This document shows positions 18,289 through 26,617 of a DNA stretch of 64,000 nt, piece by piece. The stretch comes from Exiguobacterium qingdaonense. GTDB taxonomy: Bacteria; Bacillota; Bacilli; Exiguobacteriales; Exiguobacteriaceae. The stretch's first letter is position 1, and each line of letters starts with the position of its first letter. A model generated the notes under the pieces. The model ran no database searches, was not told the DNA's origin, and saw nothing but the letters and a program-made list of their open reading frames with translations. Location of the stretch: the NCBI RefSeq assembly GCF_018617855.1, contig NZ_JACSKY010000010.1:43722-107721 (forward strand). Reading direction: 5' to 3'. A program made the translations under genes and the position numbers.

Positions 18289-19494
18289 GTGAACATTTCA
18301 AAAAAAGTTATGATTAGTTTTGCCTTAACAATTTTAGGAGTTATATCAATTTATCCCATTCATCATTTTTTTAAATCAGAAGATAGACCCTTGGCACCAG
18401 TTATTTCAACCGATATCACGGACGTGACGTTTCAACCACCGGACGGACATCTTTATTTGCTATATCCTTACTTAAATATATGGGCAGACGAGAATGAGCC
18501 TAAAGACACGTATTTAGTAGAGATTGATCAAGACGGAAATATCGTGAAAGAAGAAAGTATTCAAGATTCGAATTTCGGGGCGATCAGTCTTGATGTGAAG
18601 ACCACACGACCTGATACGATTTTTGGTTCTTTGAATAGTGGACAGTATGCCAATCACTATTATACGTTCAATCTAGACAAGAAACGATTCAACAAAGAAG
18701 ACATTACCTATTTCGAACATGATGTGATGTTGGACTCAATAAGTCATCAAGGAGAACAGACTTGGTTTAAATCGATTGCATCTTATCAAACCGGCACGCA
18801 AACATATGTTGAAGGATTGGGGATGTCGATGACGATTTCAAATGTCGAAGAACGACAGAATTATTTGACGCCACCTCAGAATTTACCGACTACCTCGCCA
18901 CTATTAGAAACAGAGAATCACATCGCTTATGTGAGCGCAGGAGAAGAAGGACCGGATGGAGAAGAAGCTGCGATGGTATTTCTCGACCGAGTGACGGGCG
19001 AAGCGACAGTTTACCGTGGTGAAGAAGAACCCTATGAGTATACGGCGTTACATACGGATGGGAACAACACTTATTTTGCTGACAGCCTTGGAATGTTGCA
19101 TCAAATCGATGCTTCAGGGAAAAAAACTTCGACGTATCATCAAGCAATTGATAACGCGTACTATAATTCTCATGAAGGTATTCGTATGATTGATGCGAAC
19201 ACAGGCTATCAAATTGTCTCAAAATATGATCCGAAGACATCAGTCGACGAATTAATGATGGTGAAGTGGTCATTCGGGAAAGAATTTTCCGTAGAAAAGA
19301 TAGACCTTCCATATTGGGATGAAAATAATTTATATCGATACTTGTACTATAATCCGATTTTGAAGCGCTCGTATCTCACCGAAGTGGGAGAAGATGATGA
19401 ATCCGGAAGACTGTTAATCGTGGATGAAAATTTGAAATTGATTAATGCTATCCGGATTGATTACCCTATGGGAGTGGATTTGGTCATAGAATAA
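18289..19494 (+). CDS. Predicted membrane-anchored/exported protein, possible beta-propeller
   Basis: This 401-residue protein of unknown function has an N-terminal hydrophobic segment (about residues 7-25) with a preceding Lys pair. It is probably an uncleaved anchor or signal peptide; no lipobox is present. The rest is rich in aromatic and acidic residues with recurring strand-like units (for example YLVEIDQDGNIV, FLDRVTGEATVYRG, LHQIDASGKKTSTY). These recall beta-propeller or PQQ-like repeats, but that is inference. GTG 18289 follows AAAGAGGT. Base composition is AT-rich compared with the core genes. Confidence 0.65.
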   Translation: MNISKKVMISFALTILGVISIYPIHHFFKSEDRPLAPVISTDITDVTFQPPDGHLYLLYPYLNIWADENEPKDTYLVEIDQDGNIVKEESIQDSNFGAISLDVKTTRPDTIFGSLNSGQYANHYYTFNLDKKRFNKEDITYFEHDVMLDSISHQGEQTWFKSIASYQTGTQTYVEGLGMSMTISNVEERQNYLTPPQNLPTTSPLLETENHIAYVSAGEEGPDGEEAAMVFLDRVTGEATVYRGEEEPYEYTALHTDGNNTYFADSLGMLHQIDASGKKTSTYHQAIDNAYYNSHEGIRMIDANTGYQIVSKYDPKTSVDELMMVKWSFGKEFSVEKIDLPYWDENNLYRYLYYNPILKRSYLTEVGEDDESGRLLIVDENLKLINAIRIDYPMGVDLVIE

Positions 19495-19569
19495 AATATA
19501 CATGATAAATTTATTGCAACACGCAAACTGGATTAAAAAAACTCATGACGCTATTCACATATAGAATGA

Positions 19570-19677
19570 GGTCACCACAACACACTCAGACTTTTCTTAA
19601 CTCCAGAGAGTAGAGAAATGATTGTAGCTTGTGGAACTGAAAGAGAAGTGGATTCGTATTTCCCTCCAGATTTTTGA
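19570..19677 (+). pseudogene. Possible 3' remnant of an unidentified gene
   Basis: Between a TGA and the TGA at 19,675 lies an open stretch whose product ends FLTPESREMIVACGTER followed by EVDSYFPPDF. It has coding-like composition but no start with a ribosome site. It could be the surviving end of a deleted gene, or chance. No family is recognised. Confidence 0.2.
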
Positions 19678-19687
19678 GTTACATGAC

Positions 19688-19720
19688 AAAGACCCGCCCT
19701 TCACGAGAGGGCGGGTCTTT
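19688..19720. terminator. Bidirectional terminator overlapping the recombinase stop
   Basis: AAAGACCCGCCCT (19688-19700) pairs with AGGGCGGGTCTTT (19708-19720), a perfect 13-bp stem ending in A/T runs on both sides. The stop codon of the minus-strand recombinase lies in the 7-nt loop, so the stem is partly coding. Confidence 0.85.
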
Positions 19721-20705
19721 CGTCTGAGTCGAACAGTTCATTTCCGAACTCCTCGTACGCCTGCTCGTACCGGCGAAGAGAAGATTCTTTATGCATGCAG
19801 GTGATATTCATCCGCTCGGATGGTGTCATATCAGTCGCATATGTCTTTAACACATGGGCGTTTCGGAGCATCGACGGGGTGACGGAGCGCGCTAGTCCAC
19901 TTCGTTCGTTCAACTGCCGCATCATCTTCGTGATCATGACGATTGTCAGCTGCTTCGGTTGATTCTTCGCATACACCCAGCGGAACGTCATCCGTGCGAA
20001 ATCGAATGAGACGAAGACCGGGTCCTCTGAATACCAGCGTGGTCGTACCGGTGTCGGGATGTCGGCCAAATAGTTCATGAGCAGCGATTGGTCTTCTTGT
20101 GATAGCTTCAACGTGAACCGGTTCCCGAGACGGTCATACACGTCAAAAGTGTGTTCGGCCAGATGCAGGTCGCTCATACGCAAGCGAATGATGTGATGGA
20201 CACGCAAGCCGTATTTATAGAAGAGCGTCACGATCAGCTCGTTCCGATTGACGAGATAAGGATGGGCTTGTAGCTGATTCTCACTCAATCCTCTCGTTGA
20301 GCGAATCGTATGGACGAGACGGTCGAACTCCGATTCGAGCGCAATCTGGTCGGCTGTCAATGTATGGGCCGGTTGCGAATAGGCAAGCATCTTTTTCCGA
20401 AGCGGGTTTAAATAGTGGGTCAGGCTGTTGATGACCGTGACGATCCGGGCGACGGTCGCCTGTTGATAGTGCTTCTCTTCGATTAAAAAATCATTCACGA
20501 ACGTCTTCCACGATTCGAGAGGGACGTCTAACCAGTCCGTCGGTTCGTTCAGTTCGACGTTGTGGTCGTGAAAGTATTTGTGCACGTCAATCAAATCGTA
20601 GCGATATCGTTTAAGCGTCGAGGGTTGACGACCACTCGCGCCGAGGTGATACAAGTATGTTTCGATAAATTCGGGGAGTGGATAGTCTTTTCTTCGTTTC
20701 GTCAT
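19701..20705 (-). CDS. Divergent tyrosine recombinase/integrase-like protein
   Basis: This 334-residue protein has the layout of a tyrosine recombinase: a SAM-like N-terminal DNA-binding domain (about 10-110) and a C-terminal catalytic domain. Visible catalytic elements are the first Arg in LFYKYGLRVHHIIRL, a late His in CMHKESS and the candidate nucleophile Tyr in SLRRYEQA. The central HXXR box is changed: the sequence reads TPSMLRN, so the first His is Ser. Activity is therefore uncertain. Nearby genes are not phage-like and no att repeats were seen, so a house-keeping or decayed role is possible. The ribosome site is GGAGGC before ATG 20705. Confidence 0.75.
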   Translation of the reverse strand: MTKRRKDYPLPEFIETYLYHLGASGRQPSTLKRYRYDLIDVHKYFHDHNVELNEPTDWLDVPLESWKTFVNDFLIEEKHYQQATVARIVTVINSLTHYLNPLRKKMLAYSQPAHTLTADQIALESEFDRLVHTIRSTRGLSENQLQAHPYLVNRNELIVTLFYKYGLRVHHIIRLRMSDLHLAEHTFDVYDRLGNRFTLKLSQEDQSLLMNYLADIPTPVRPRWYSEDPVFVSFDFARMTFRWVYAKNQPKQLTIVMITKMMRQLNERSGLARSVTPSMLRNAHVLKTYATDMTPSERMNITCMHKESSLRRYEQAYEEFGNELFDSDERPALS

Positions 20706-20806
20706 GGTCGAGCCTCCTTCTTTCTTTATCCTACCACAAACGAACGTTATCTATACGCTGATTCGTGGTAAGATGAAAGGTGAGACTTTATGGAATGAGG
20801 GATTAC

Positions 20807-22054
20807 ATGATAGAACGTGAAAAAGTAGTCATCGTCGGCTGTCAGTTGCCTGACGTCGATGATTGGACGTATGAACAGTCGATGGGCGAGCTCGTCGAAC
20901 TCGTTGACACGGCCCAAGGTGAAGTCGTTGCCCGACTCGACCAAAAGCGTCAACAGATTGACCGTCGTACCTTTATCGGGAAAGGGAAGATTGAGGAACT
21001 CGCGATGCTTGTCGAACAGTTCGAACCGGACTTATTGATTTTCAACGCTGAGTTGACACCGGCGCAGTCGAAAAACATTCGCATCGCCATGAACGACCCG
21101 GATGAGATGAAATTGATTGACCGCACGCAGCTCATTTTAGATATCTTTGCGAGCCGTGCGCAATCCCGGGAAGGGAAGTTACAAGTCGAGCTCGCACAGA
21201 TGAACTATTTGCTGCCTCGTCTAATCGGGCAAGGGACGCAGCTCTCGCGACTCGGCGGTGGAATCGGGACGCGTGGTCCGGGTGAGACGAAACTCGAATC
21301 GGATCGTCGTCACATCAAGCGCCGCATCGATGAAATCACGAAACAACTCGAAGGGACGGTCGCGCACCGGGATCGTTACCGGGAACGACGGAAGGAAAAC
21401 CGTGTGTTCCAAGTCGCGCTCGTCGGGTATACGAACGCCGGGAAGTCGACGATCTTTAACCGATTGACCGATGCCGACACGTATGAACAGGATGAGTTGT
21501 TCGCGACGCTCGACCCGTTGACGCGTGAACTCGAGCTTCCGCGCGGTGGAAAGGTGCTCATCACGGATACGGTCGGATTCATCCGTGATTTGCCGACGAA
21601 ACTTGTTGCGGCCTTCCGTTCGACATTAGAAGAAGTCGTCGGGGCCGATTTGATCCTCCACGTCATCGATGCATCGAACCCGCACTACTTGAACCAAATC
21701 GACACGACGAACGCGGTGTTAGAAGAACTCGGGGCGAGTGAGGTGCCTCAGCTCGAGGTATATAACAAGAAAGACCGTCTCACGGAAGACTTCGTCGGAG
21801 GACCGCTATTGATTTCGGCAGTCGCTGCGGGAGATATCGAGACGCTGACAAGTGCGCTAGAAGATAAGATTGCGGACATTTTGACGAAAGTCCATGTCGT
21901 CCTCCCCGTGACGGCGTTTGAACACTACCACCCGGCCAAAGAGGCGATGTATCGCCTTGAAGAGAGCTTTTTAGATGACGGCTCAGTCGAATTAGTAGGT
22001 TATATGAGAGAAGACACGCGTCTGTACGCGACGCTAAAACAATTTGAGGTGTAA
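20807..22054 (+). CDS. hflX: GTPase HflX
   Basis: HflX is a ribosome-binding GTPase that splits or rescues stalled 70S ribosomes under stress. The 415-residue protein has the N-terminal HflX domain with the glycine-rich linker GGGIGTRGPGE. The GTPase domain has G1 GYTNAGKS (about residue 207), G3 DTVGFI and G4 NKKD. Three in-frame starts are possible. ATG 20807 is chosen because GAGG lies 6 nt upstream. The gene is followed 2 nt later by ynbB, as in Bacillus (ynbA-ynbB-glnRA). Confidence 0.93.
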   Translation: MIEREKVVIVGCQLPDVDDWTYEQSMGELVELVDTAQGEVVARLDQKRQQIDRRTFIGKGKIEELAMLVEQFEPDLLIFNAELTPAQSKNIRIAMNDPDEMKLIDRTQLILDIFASRAQSREGKLQVELAQMNYLLPRLIGQGTQLSRLGGGIGTRGPGETKLESDRRHIKRRIDEITKQLEGTVAHRDRYRERRKENRVFQVALVGYTNAGKSTIFNRLTDADTYEQDELFATLDPLTRELELPRGGKVLITDTVGFIRDLPTKLVAAFRSTLEEVVGADLILHVIDASNPHYLNQIDTTNAVLEELGASEVPQLEVYNKKDRLTEDFVGGPLLISAVAAGDIETLTSALEDKIADILTKVHVVLPVTAFEHYHPAKEAMYRLEESFLDDGSVELVGYMREDTRLYATLKQFEV

Positions 22055-22056
22055 GT

Positions 22057-23355
22057 ATGTGGCAAGAAAAGATTGAACATTATGATGCACTCGCGCCGTT
22101 CGTAAAAAAAGCGGAGGCGCGGGTCAAACCATTTTTTGAGCAGATTGAAGAGACGGCCGAATACAACCAATATCGCGTCCTCGAATCGTTCAAGAAGCAT
22201 AAAGTATCGGATTTCCACTTCAATCCGACGACGGGATACGGCTATGACGATATCGGTCGGGATACGCTCGAGTCGATTTATGCGGATGTGTTCGGGGCCG
22301 AGTCCGCATTATGCCGACCACAGATCATCTCTGGGACCCATGCGATCGGGATCGCCTTGTTCGGTGTCCTCTTACCGGGTGACGAACTGCTTTACGTCAC
22401 AGGCAAGCCGTATGACACGCTCGAGGAGATCGTTGGGATCCGTGGCGACGGTCGTGGTTCGTTGAAAGAACTCGGTGTCCATTACGATACTGTCGAATTA
22501 AAAGAGGAACGTGAAATCGACATCGACCGCGTCATCGGACGGATCCGTCCTGAGACGAAACTCGTCGGGATTCAGCGGTCGAAAGGGTATGCGAATCGTC
22601 GCAGTATTCCAGTCGATGAAATCAAAGTGGCCATCGAACAGATTAAAGCGGCACATCCGCACGTGTATGTGTTTGTGGACAATTGCTACGGTGAGTTCGT
22701 CGAGACAATCGAACCAACGCACGTCGGTGCCGACTTGATGGCCGGATCCCTAATCAAAAACCCGGGAGGCGGATTGGCGAAGACAGGTGGTTATATCGCT
22801 GGTACGAAAGAGTTGATTGAACGCTGTTCGTTCCGGATGACGACGCCAGGAATCGGAAGTGAAGCCGGACCATCGCTCTACTCGCTTCAAGAGATGTACC
22901 AAGGTTTTTATATGGCACCTCACACGGTCGCACAAGCATTGAAAGGGGCACATTTGACGGCAAGCCTTTTATCGTTAGTCGGATTTGAGACCGACCCGCA
23001 TTATACGACCCCACGGACGGACTTGATTCAATCGGTGACGTTCCGCGACCGGGACAAGATGATCGCGTTTTGTCAGAGCATCCAGATGGCCTCGCCGGTG
23101 AATGCCCATGCGCTACCGGTGCCGGCCTATATGCCTGGTTACGAGGATGACGTCATCATGGCAGCTGGAACGTTCATTCAAGGTTCCTCCATCGAGCTGT
23201 CTGCGGATGGTCCGCTTCGGGCACCGTATACGGCGTACGTTCAAGGTGGTCTGACGTATGCTCATGTAAAAGTCGCGTTAATGTTGGCGTTGAGCCATCT
23301 GCATGAGAGAAAGTTGATTGAGTTCAACGCCCCAATCCAGCCGGCACGATTGTAA
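22057..23355 (+). CDS. ynbB: YnbB: Met_gamma_lyase family PLP enzyme (aluminium-resistance protein family)
   Basis: This 432-residue PLP-dependent enzyme of the cystathionine beta-lyase-like pfam Met_gamma_lyase is historically labelled aluminium resistance protein. The substrate is unproven. Motifs include SGTHAIGIALFGVLLPGDEL, FVDNCYGEFVE and the PLP lysine segment GSLIKNPGGGLAKTGGY. It is close in length to Bacillus YnbB. It starts 2 nt after hflX, so translation is likely coupled. The GlnR-binding site of glnRA begins only 12 nt after its stop. Confidence 0.88.
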   Translation: MWQEKIEHYDALAPFVKKAEARVKPFFEQIEETAEYNQYRVLESFKKHKVSDFHFNPTTGYGYDDIGRDTLESIYADVFGAESALCRPQIISGTHAIGIALFGVLLPGDELLYVTGKPYDTLEEIVGIRGDGRGSLKELGVHYDTVELKEEREIDIDRVIGRIRPETKLVGIQRSKGYANRRSIPVDEIKVAIEQIKAAHPHVYVFVDNCYGEFVETIEPTHVGADLMAGSLIKNPGGGLAKTGGYIAGTKELIERCSFRMTTPGIGSEAGPSLYSLQEMYQGFYMAPHTVAQALKGAHLTASLLSLVGFETDPHYTTPRTDLIQSVTFRDRDKMIAFCQSIQMASPVNAHALPVPAYMPGYEDDVIMAAGTFIQGSSIELSADGPLRAPYTAYVQGGLTYAHVKVALMLALSHLHERKLIEFNAPIQPARL

Positions 23356-23366
23356 CGAATCTGTCA

Positions 23367-23383
23367 TGTTAACTTTCTTAACA
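23367..23383. promoter_or_regulatory. GlnR/TnrA-type operator upstream of glnRA
   Basis: TGTTAACTTTCTTAACA fits the GlnR/TnrA consensus TGTNA-N7-TNACA perfectly. It ends 4 nt before the -35 box of glnR, in keeping with nitrogen-dependent autorepression by GlnR. Confidence 0.85.
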
Positions 23384-23387
23384 TCTA

Positions 23388-23416
23388 TTGACAGAATTGT
23401 TGTCATATATTATTCT
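23388..23416 (+). promoter_or_regulatory. glnRA promoter
   Basis: TTGACA (23388-23393) is consensus, followed by a 17-nt spacer and TATTCT (23411-23416). A palindrome CTCACATTGTGAG (23415-23427) covers the -10 edge and likely start site. Confidence 0.75.
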
Positions 23417-23447
23417 CACATTGTGAGACAGAAAAGGAGGGGTAAGG

Positions 23448-23846
23448 ATGGCCGATCAATTTCGTCGCTCCAACCCGTTGTTTCCAATTGGGATCGTCCA
23501 AGATTTGACGCAACTGACAGGTAGGCAGATTCGGTATTATGAAGAACAGGGTCTGGTTTCACCTAGTCGAACGGAATCGAAACGACGACTTTATTCCTTT
23601 AATGATGTCGAACGTTTACTCGCAATCAAGGATTACATTGACCAAGGCTTTAACTTGGCGGCAATTCGCCACACGTTGGAGCAAGCAGGTGAGAAGGAAG
23701 CATCCGCTCCGACAGCACCGGTCGATGAAGCACCAAAGGTTTCGGAAAAAGAGTTACATCATTTATTGAAAACACAGCTTCAAGAAGCCGGTCGATTCAA
23801 TAAAACGTCGCTCATTCAAGGCGAGCTTTCGCGTTTTTATCGATAA
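23448..23846 (+). CDS. glnR: Glutamine synthetase repressor GlnR
   Basis: GlnR is a MerR-type repressor of nitrogen genes that acts under good nitrogen supply together with feedback-inhibited glutamine synthetase. The 132-residue protein has the MerR winged helix ([25 protein letters not shown], residues 13-37). Its short C-terminal tail, including [14 protein letters not shown], is the region that senses glutamine synthetase in Bacillus. Ribosome site AAGGAGGGG, ATG 23448. It is followed by glnA, and its own operator lies upstream. Confidence 0.95.
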   Translation: MADQFRRSNPLFPIGIVQDLTQLTGRQIRYYEEQGLVSPSRTESKRRLYSFNDVERLLAIKDYIDQGFNLAAIRHTLEQAGEKEASAPTAPVDEAPKVSEKELHHLLKTQLQEAGRFNKTSLIQGELSRFYR

Positions 23847-23893
23847 CACCGCACACATCAACCATTACACAATGTGAGAGGGGACATTTTACC

Positions 23894-25234
23894 ATGGCCA
23901 GAAAAACGTTCACAAAAGAAGACATCAAACGCATCGCTCAAGAGGAAGACGTACGCTTCATCCGTCTTCAATTCACGGACATCCTCGGAACAATCAAAAA
24001 CGTCGAGGTGCCGATCAGCCAATTGGACAAAGCACTTGATAACAAGATGATGTTTGACGGATCGTCAATCGAAGGATTCGTTCGCATCGAGGAATCAGAC
24101 ATGTACTTGTATCCAGACCTCAACACGTGGGTTGTCTTCCCGTGGACAGATGGCAGCGGAAAAGTCGCTCGCTTAATTTGTGATATTTATAATCCAGACG
24201 GTACACCGTTCAGTGGTGACCCGCGCGGTACGCTCAAGCGCAACCTCGAGAAGATGCAAAAACTCGGCTTCTCGGCGTTTAACGTCGGACCAGAGCCGGA
24301 ATTCTTCTTGTTCAAGAAAGACGCATCAGGCCGTCCGACGCTTGAGCTCAACGACCAAGGTGGATACTTCGACTTGGCGCCAGTTGACCTCGGTGAGAAC
24401 TGCCGTAAAGAAATCGTCATCGAACTTGAAAACATGGGCTTTGAAATCGAAGCGTCACACCACGAAGTGGCACCAGGACAACATGAAATCGACTTCAAAT
24501 ATGCGGATGCTGTCACGACGGCAGATAACATCCAAACGTTCAAACTCGTCGTCAAGACGATTGCTGCGAAATATGGTCTTCATGCGACATTCATGCCGAA
24601 GCCACTCTTTGGGGTAAACGGTTCAGGAATGCACGCAAACATGTCACTCTTCAAAGGCGACACGAACGTCTTCTACGATCCGAACGGCGACATGGAACTC
24701 TCTGACACAGCTCGTGCGTTCACAGCTGGTATCTTGGAGCACGCTCGTGCCTTCACAGCAGTATGTAACCCGACTGTGAACTCATACAAGCGTCTCGTAC
24801 CTGGCTACGAAGCACCTTGCTATGTGGCATGGAGCGCACGTAACCGTTCGCCACTCGTACGAGTACCAGCGGCTCGTGGTCTCTCGACTCGTATCGAAGT
24901 GCGTTCGGTTGACCCGGCAGCGAACCCGTACCTCGCACTTGCTGCCCTCTTGGCTTCAGGTCTTGACGGAATCGAAAAAGATTTGAAAGCGCCAAAACCA
25001 ATCGACAGCAACATCTACGTGATGGACAAGCCGGAGCGTGTAGCAAACGGAATCGACGATCTCCCTGCGACACTCTTTGATGCACTCGAAGTCCTCCGTG
25101 TCGACAAAGTCGTCATGGATGCGCTCGGAGAGCACATTGGCGAACACTTCCTCGAGTTGAAAGAAATCGAGTGGGATATGTTCCGTATGCAAGTGACAGA
25201 GTGGGAACGCGATCAGTATATGACCCTCTATTAA
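23894..25234 (+). CDS. glnA: Glutamine synthetase, type I-alpha
   Basis: GlnA makes glutamine from glutamate, ammonia and ATP and, in Bacillales, also controls GlnR and TnrA. The 446-residue enzyme shows FDGSSIEGF near the N-terminus and the metal-binding GPEPEFFLF. The ATP/glutamate segment [33 protein letters not shown] and [16 protein letters not shown] are also present. No adenylylation loop of the GSI-beta class is seen, as expected for the Gram-positive type. It forms the glnRA operon; a long hairpin terminator follows. Confidence 0.97.
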   Translation: MARKTFTKEDIKRIAQEEDVRFIRLQFTDILGTIKNVEVPISQLDKALDNKMMFDGSSIEGFVRIEESDMYLYPDLNTWVVFPWTDGSGKVARLICDIYNPDGTPFSGDPRGTLKRNLEKMQKLGFSAFNVGPEPEFFLFKKDASGRPTLELNDQGGYFDLAPVDLGENCRKEIVIELENMGFEIEASHHEVAPGQHEIDFKYADAVTTADNIQTFKLVVKTIAAKYGLHATFMPKPLFGVNGSGMHANMSLFKGDTNVFYDPNGDMELSDTARAFTAGILEHARAFTAVCNPTVNSYKRLVPGYEAPCYVAWSARNRSPLVRVPAARGLSTRIEVRSVDPAANPYLALAALLASGLDGIEKDLKAPKPIDSNIYVMDKPERVANGIDDLPATLFDALEVLRVDKVVMDALGEHIGEHFLELKEIEWDMFRMQVTEWERDQYMTLY

Positions 25235-25249
25235 TCAGAACGAACAGAA

Positions 25250-25295
25250 AAAAGAGCAATGGATGCCCTCCAAGGGTCATTCATTGCTCTTTTAC
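25250..25295 (+). terminator. Terminator after glnRA
   Basis: AAAAGAGCAAT (25250-25260) pairs with ATTGCTCTTTT (25283-25293), with further pairing inside (CCCT/AGGG) and flanking A and T runs. Confidence 0.85.
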
Positions 25296-25311
25296 TGTAC
25301 GAGTATATAAC

Positions 25312-25344
25312 AAACCACCTCCTTGATGACTCAGAAGGTGGTTT
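25312..25344 (-). terminator. Terminator after the lexA-coupled DUF2227 gene
   Basis: AAACCACCT (25312-25320) pairs with AGGTGGTTT (25336-25344). On the minus strand it is followed by TTTGTTAT and lies just past the DUF2227 stop. Confidence 0.6.
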
Positions 25345-25354
25345 ATTAGGTTGG

Positions 25355-25795
25355 TCAAAATGCTCTTTTGAAAAATGTCGACACGTAGTCGAGGGTCGTA
25401 TGTAACGTCGTCGCAAACACGAGCCCTAAAAAGAAAGACATGCCGTGAGCATCCATCCATGATCGTATTTCCGTTTCATATGCCGTAAAGGGCAATAGAA
25501 GGATGAGCGGGAAGCCGATGTATACAATCCGAATCACATCACTCAAGCCGGGTAAGTGTGAGAAGAGGGAGCGATGCGGCATGAGCTTCACGTATGGGAG
25601 CCAAATCAACTTAAGTGGACCCCATCGGTAATACGCATCTGATTTCAAATCGAGGTCTGGGGAGAGCCAGAGTGTACCGATGATTGCGCCGATAATCAAT
25701 GTAAGTGGAATATCGATTTCAAGAAAAGGCGTGGCAACCGCAAGTAAGCCGGTTGCCACGAGATTCGTGCGGGTATGGGTCTTGCCACTAGCCAT
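25355..25795 (-). CDS. DUF2227-type putative metal-binding membrane protein
   Basis: This 146-residue protein has an N-terminal SGKTHTRTN, then LSPDLDLKSDAYYRWGP and PHRSLFSHLP, then hydrophobic helices and a late LHTTLDY. The His/Asp pattern (THT, SPDLDL, HRS..SH, H..LD) is the DUF2227/YdjM-like metal-hydrolase arrangement, here in the membrane. The ATG shares a base with the lexA stop (TAATG) and has no own ribosome site. It should therefore be translated only after lexA, making it part of an SOS-regulated transcript. No function is known. Confidence 0.72.
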   Translation of the reverse strand: MASGKTHTRTNLVATGLLAVATPFLEIDIPLTLIIGAIIGTLWLSPDLDLKSDAYYRWGPLKLIWLPYVKLMPHRSLFSHLPGLSDVIRIVYIGFPLILLLPFTAYETEIRSWMDAHGMSFFLGLVFATTLHTTLDYVSTFFKRAF

Positions 25796-26415
25796 TAATG
25801 AATCGTCCGGTATACACCGATGACCTTCCCTAAAATCGAGACGTTGTCAAAATACATCGCTTCTAACTCATCGTTCTCCGGTTGGAGGCGAACTTTCGAA
25901 GCTTCCTTATAAATGCGTTTAACAGTCGCCTCACCGTCTTCTGTCATGGCGACGACAATCTCTCCATTGTCGGCCGTGCTCTGCTGACGAACGAGCACGC
26001 GGTCCCCGTCTAAGATGCCTGCATTGATCATGGAGTCTCCAGAGACGGATAACATATATACATTATCTGAACCGACGATATGTGCTGGAAGAGGGAAGTG
26101 TTCTTCCACGTTCTCGATGGCGGTAATCGGTGTCCCGGCAGTAACTTTCCCGATGACCGGTACGTACATGACAGTGTCTTGCTCTTCAATTACCGGCATA
26201 TCCTCGGTCAGTATCTCGATTGCGCGAGGTTTCGTCTTATCTCGACGAATCAATCCGCGTTTTTCTAAACGATCTAAGTGACCGTGTACGGTCGAACTAG
26301 ATGCAAGGCCGACGGCTTCTCCAATTTCGCGGACAGAAGGTGGATATCCTTTTGCCCGAACTTCCTCTTTGATAAAATCAAGAATCTGTTGTTGGCGCGC
26401 TGACATTTTTTTCAT
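25795..26415 (-). CDS. lexA: SOS repressor LexA
   Basis: LexA represses DNA-damage genes and cleaves itself when RecA filaments form. The 206-residue protein has an N-terminal winged helix ([24 protein letters not shown]). The cleavage site is Ala93-Gly94 (KVTAGTP), and the Ser/Lys dyad is Ser128 (SVSGDSM) and Lys166 (GEATVKR). ATG 26415 is preferred because GAGGTG lies just upstream; the longer frame starts with a GTG inside that site. It is divergent from yneA with several LexA boxes between, so it is autoregulated. Confidence 0.97.
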   Translation of the reverse strand: MKKMSARQQQILDFIKEEVRAKGYPPSVREIGEAVGLASSSTVHGHLDRLEKRGLIRRDKTKPRAIEILTEDMPVIEEQDTVMYVPVIGKVTAGTPITAIENVEEHFPLPAHIVGSDNVYMLSVSGDSMINAGILDGDRVLVRQQSTADNGEIVVAMTEDGEATVKRIYKEASKVRLQPENDELEAMYFDNVSILGKVIGVYRTIH

Positions 26416-26500
26416 TCTATTCACCTCGATGTAATCGAATAACCTGCAATCGCATCCTATTCTTTATGTGTCTAGTGTAACACAAGAACACATGAGCGTA

Positions 26501-26514
26501 CAAACATTCGTTCG
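26501..26514. promoter_or_regulatory. LexA box 1 (lexA side)
   Basis: CAAACATTCGTTCG matches CGAAC-N4-GTTCG at 9 of 10 positions. On the minus strand it abuts a likely lexA -35 region (TTGTAC) with TACACT about 18 nt downstream, so it should control lexA itself. Confidence 0.75.
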
Positions 26515-26524
26515 TTTTTTCAAC

Positions 26525-26554
26525 TTGACCGAACACGGGTTCTTGTTTTATGAT
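26525..26554 (+). promoter_or_regulatory. yneA promoter
   Basis: TTGACC (26525-26530), an 18-nt spacer and TATGAT (26549-26554). LexA box 2 lies inside this promoter. Confidence 0.65.
26530..26543. promoter_or_regulatory. LexA box 2 (inside the yneA promoter)
   Basis: CGAACACGGGTTCT matches the LexA consensus at 9 of 10 positions and covers the end of the -35 box and the spacer of the yneA promoter, so it would block RNA polymerase directly. Confidence 0.85.
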
Positions 26555-26567
26555 GAGAACAGATAAA

Positions 26568-26581
26568 CGAACAAACGTTCT
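26568..26581. promoter_or_regulatory. LexA box 3 with a weaker box 4 adjacent
   Basis: CGAACAAACGTTCT (9 of 10) lies just downstream of the predicted yneA start site. A weaker match, CGAACATATATTCT (8 of 10), follows 2 nt later at 26584-26597. Confidence 0.8.
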
Positions 26582-26617
26582 AACGAACATATATTCTTAT
26601 CAGGAGGCGTTGCAATT

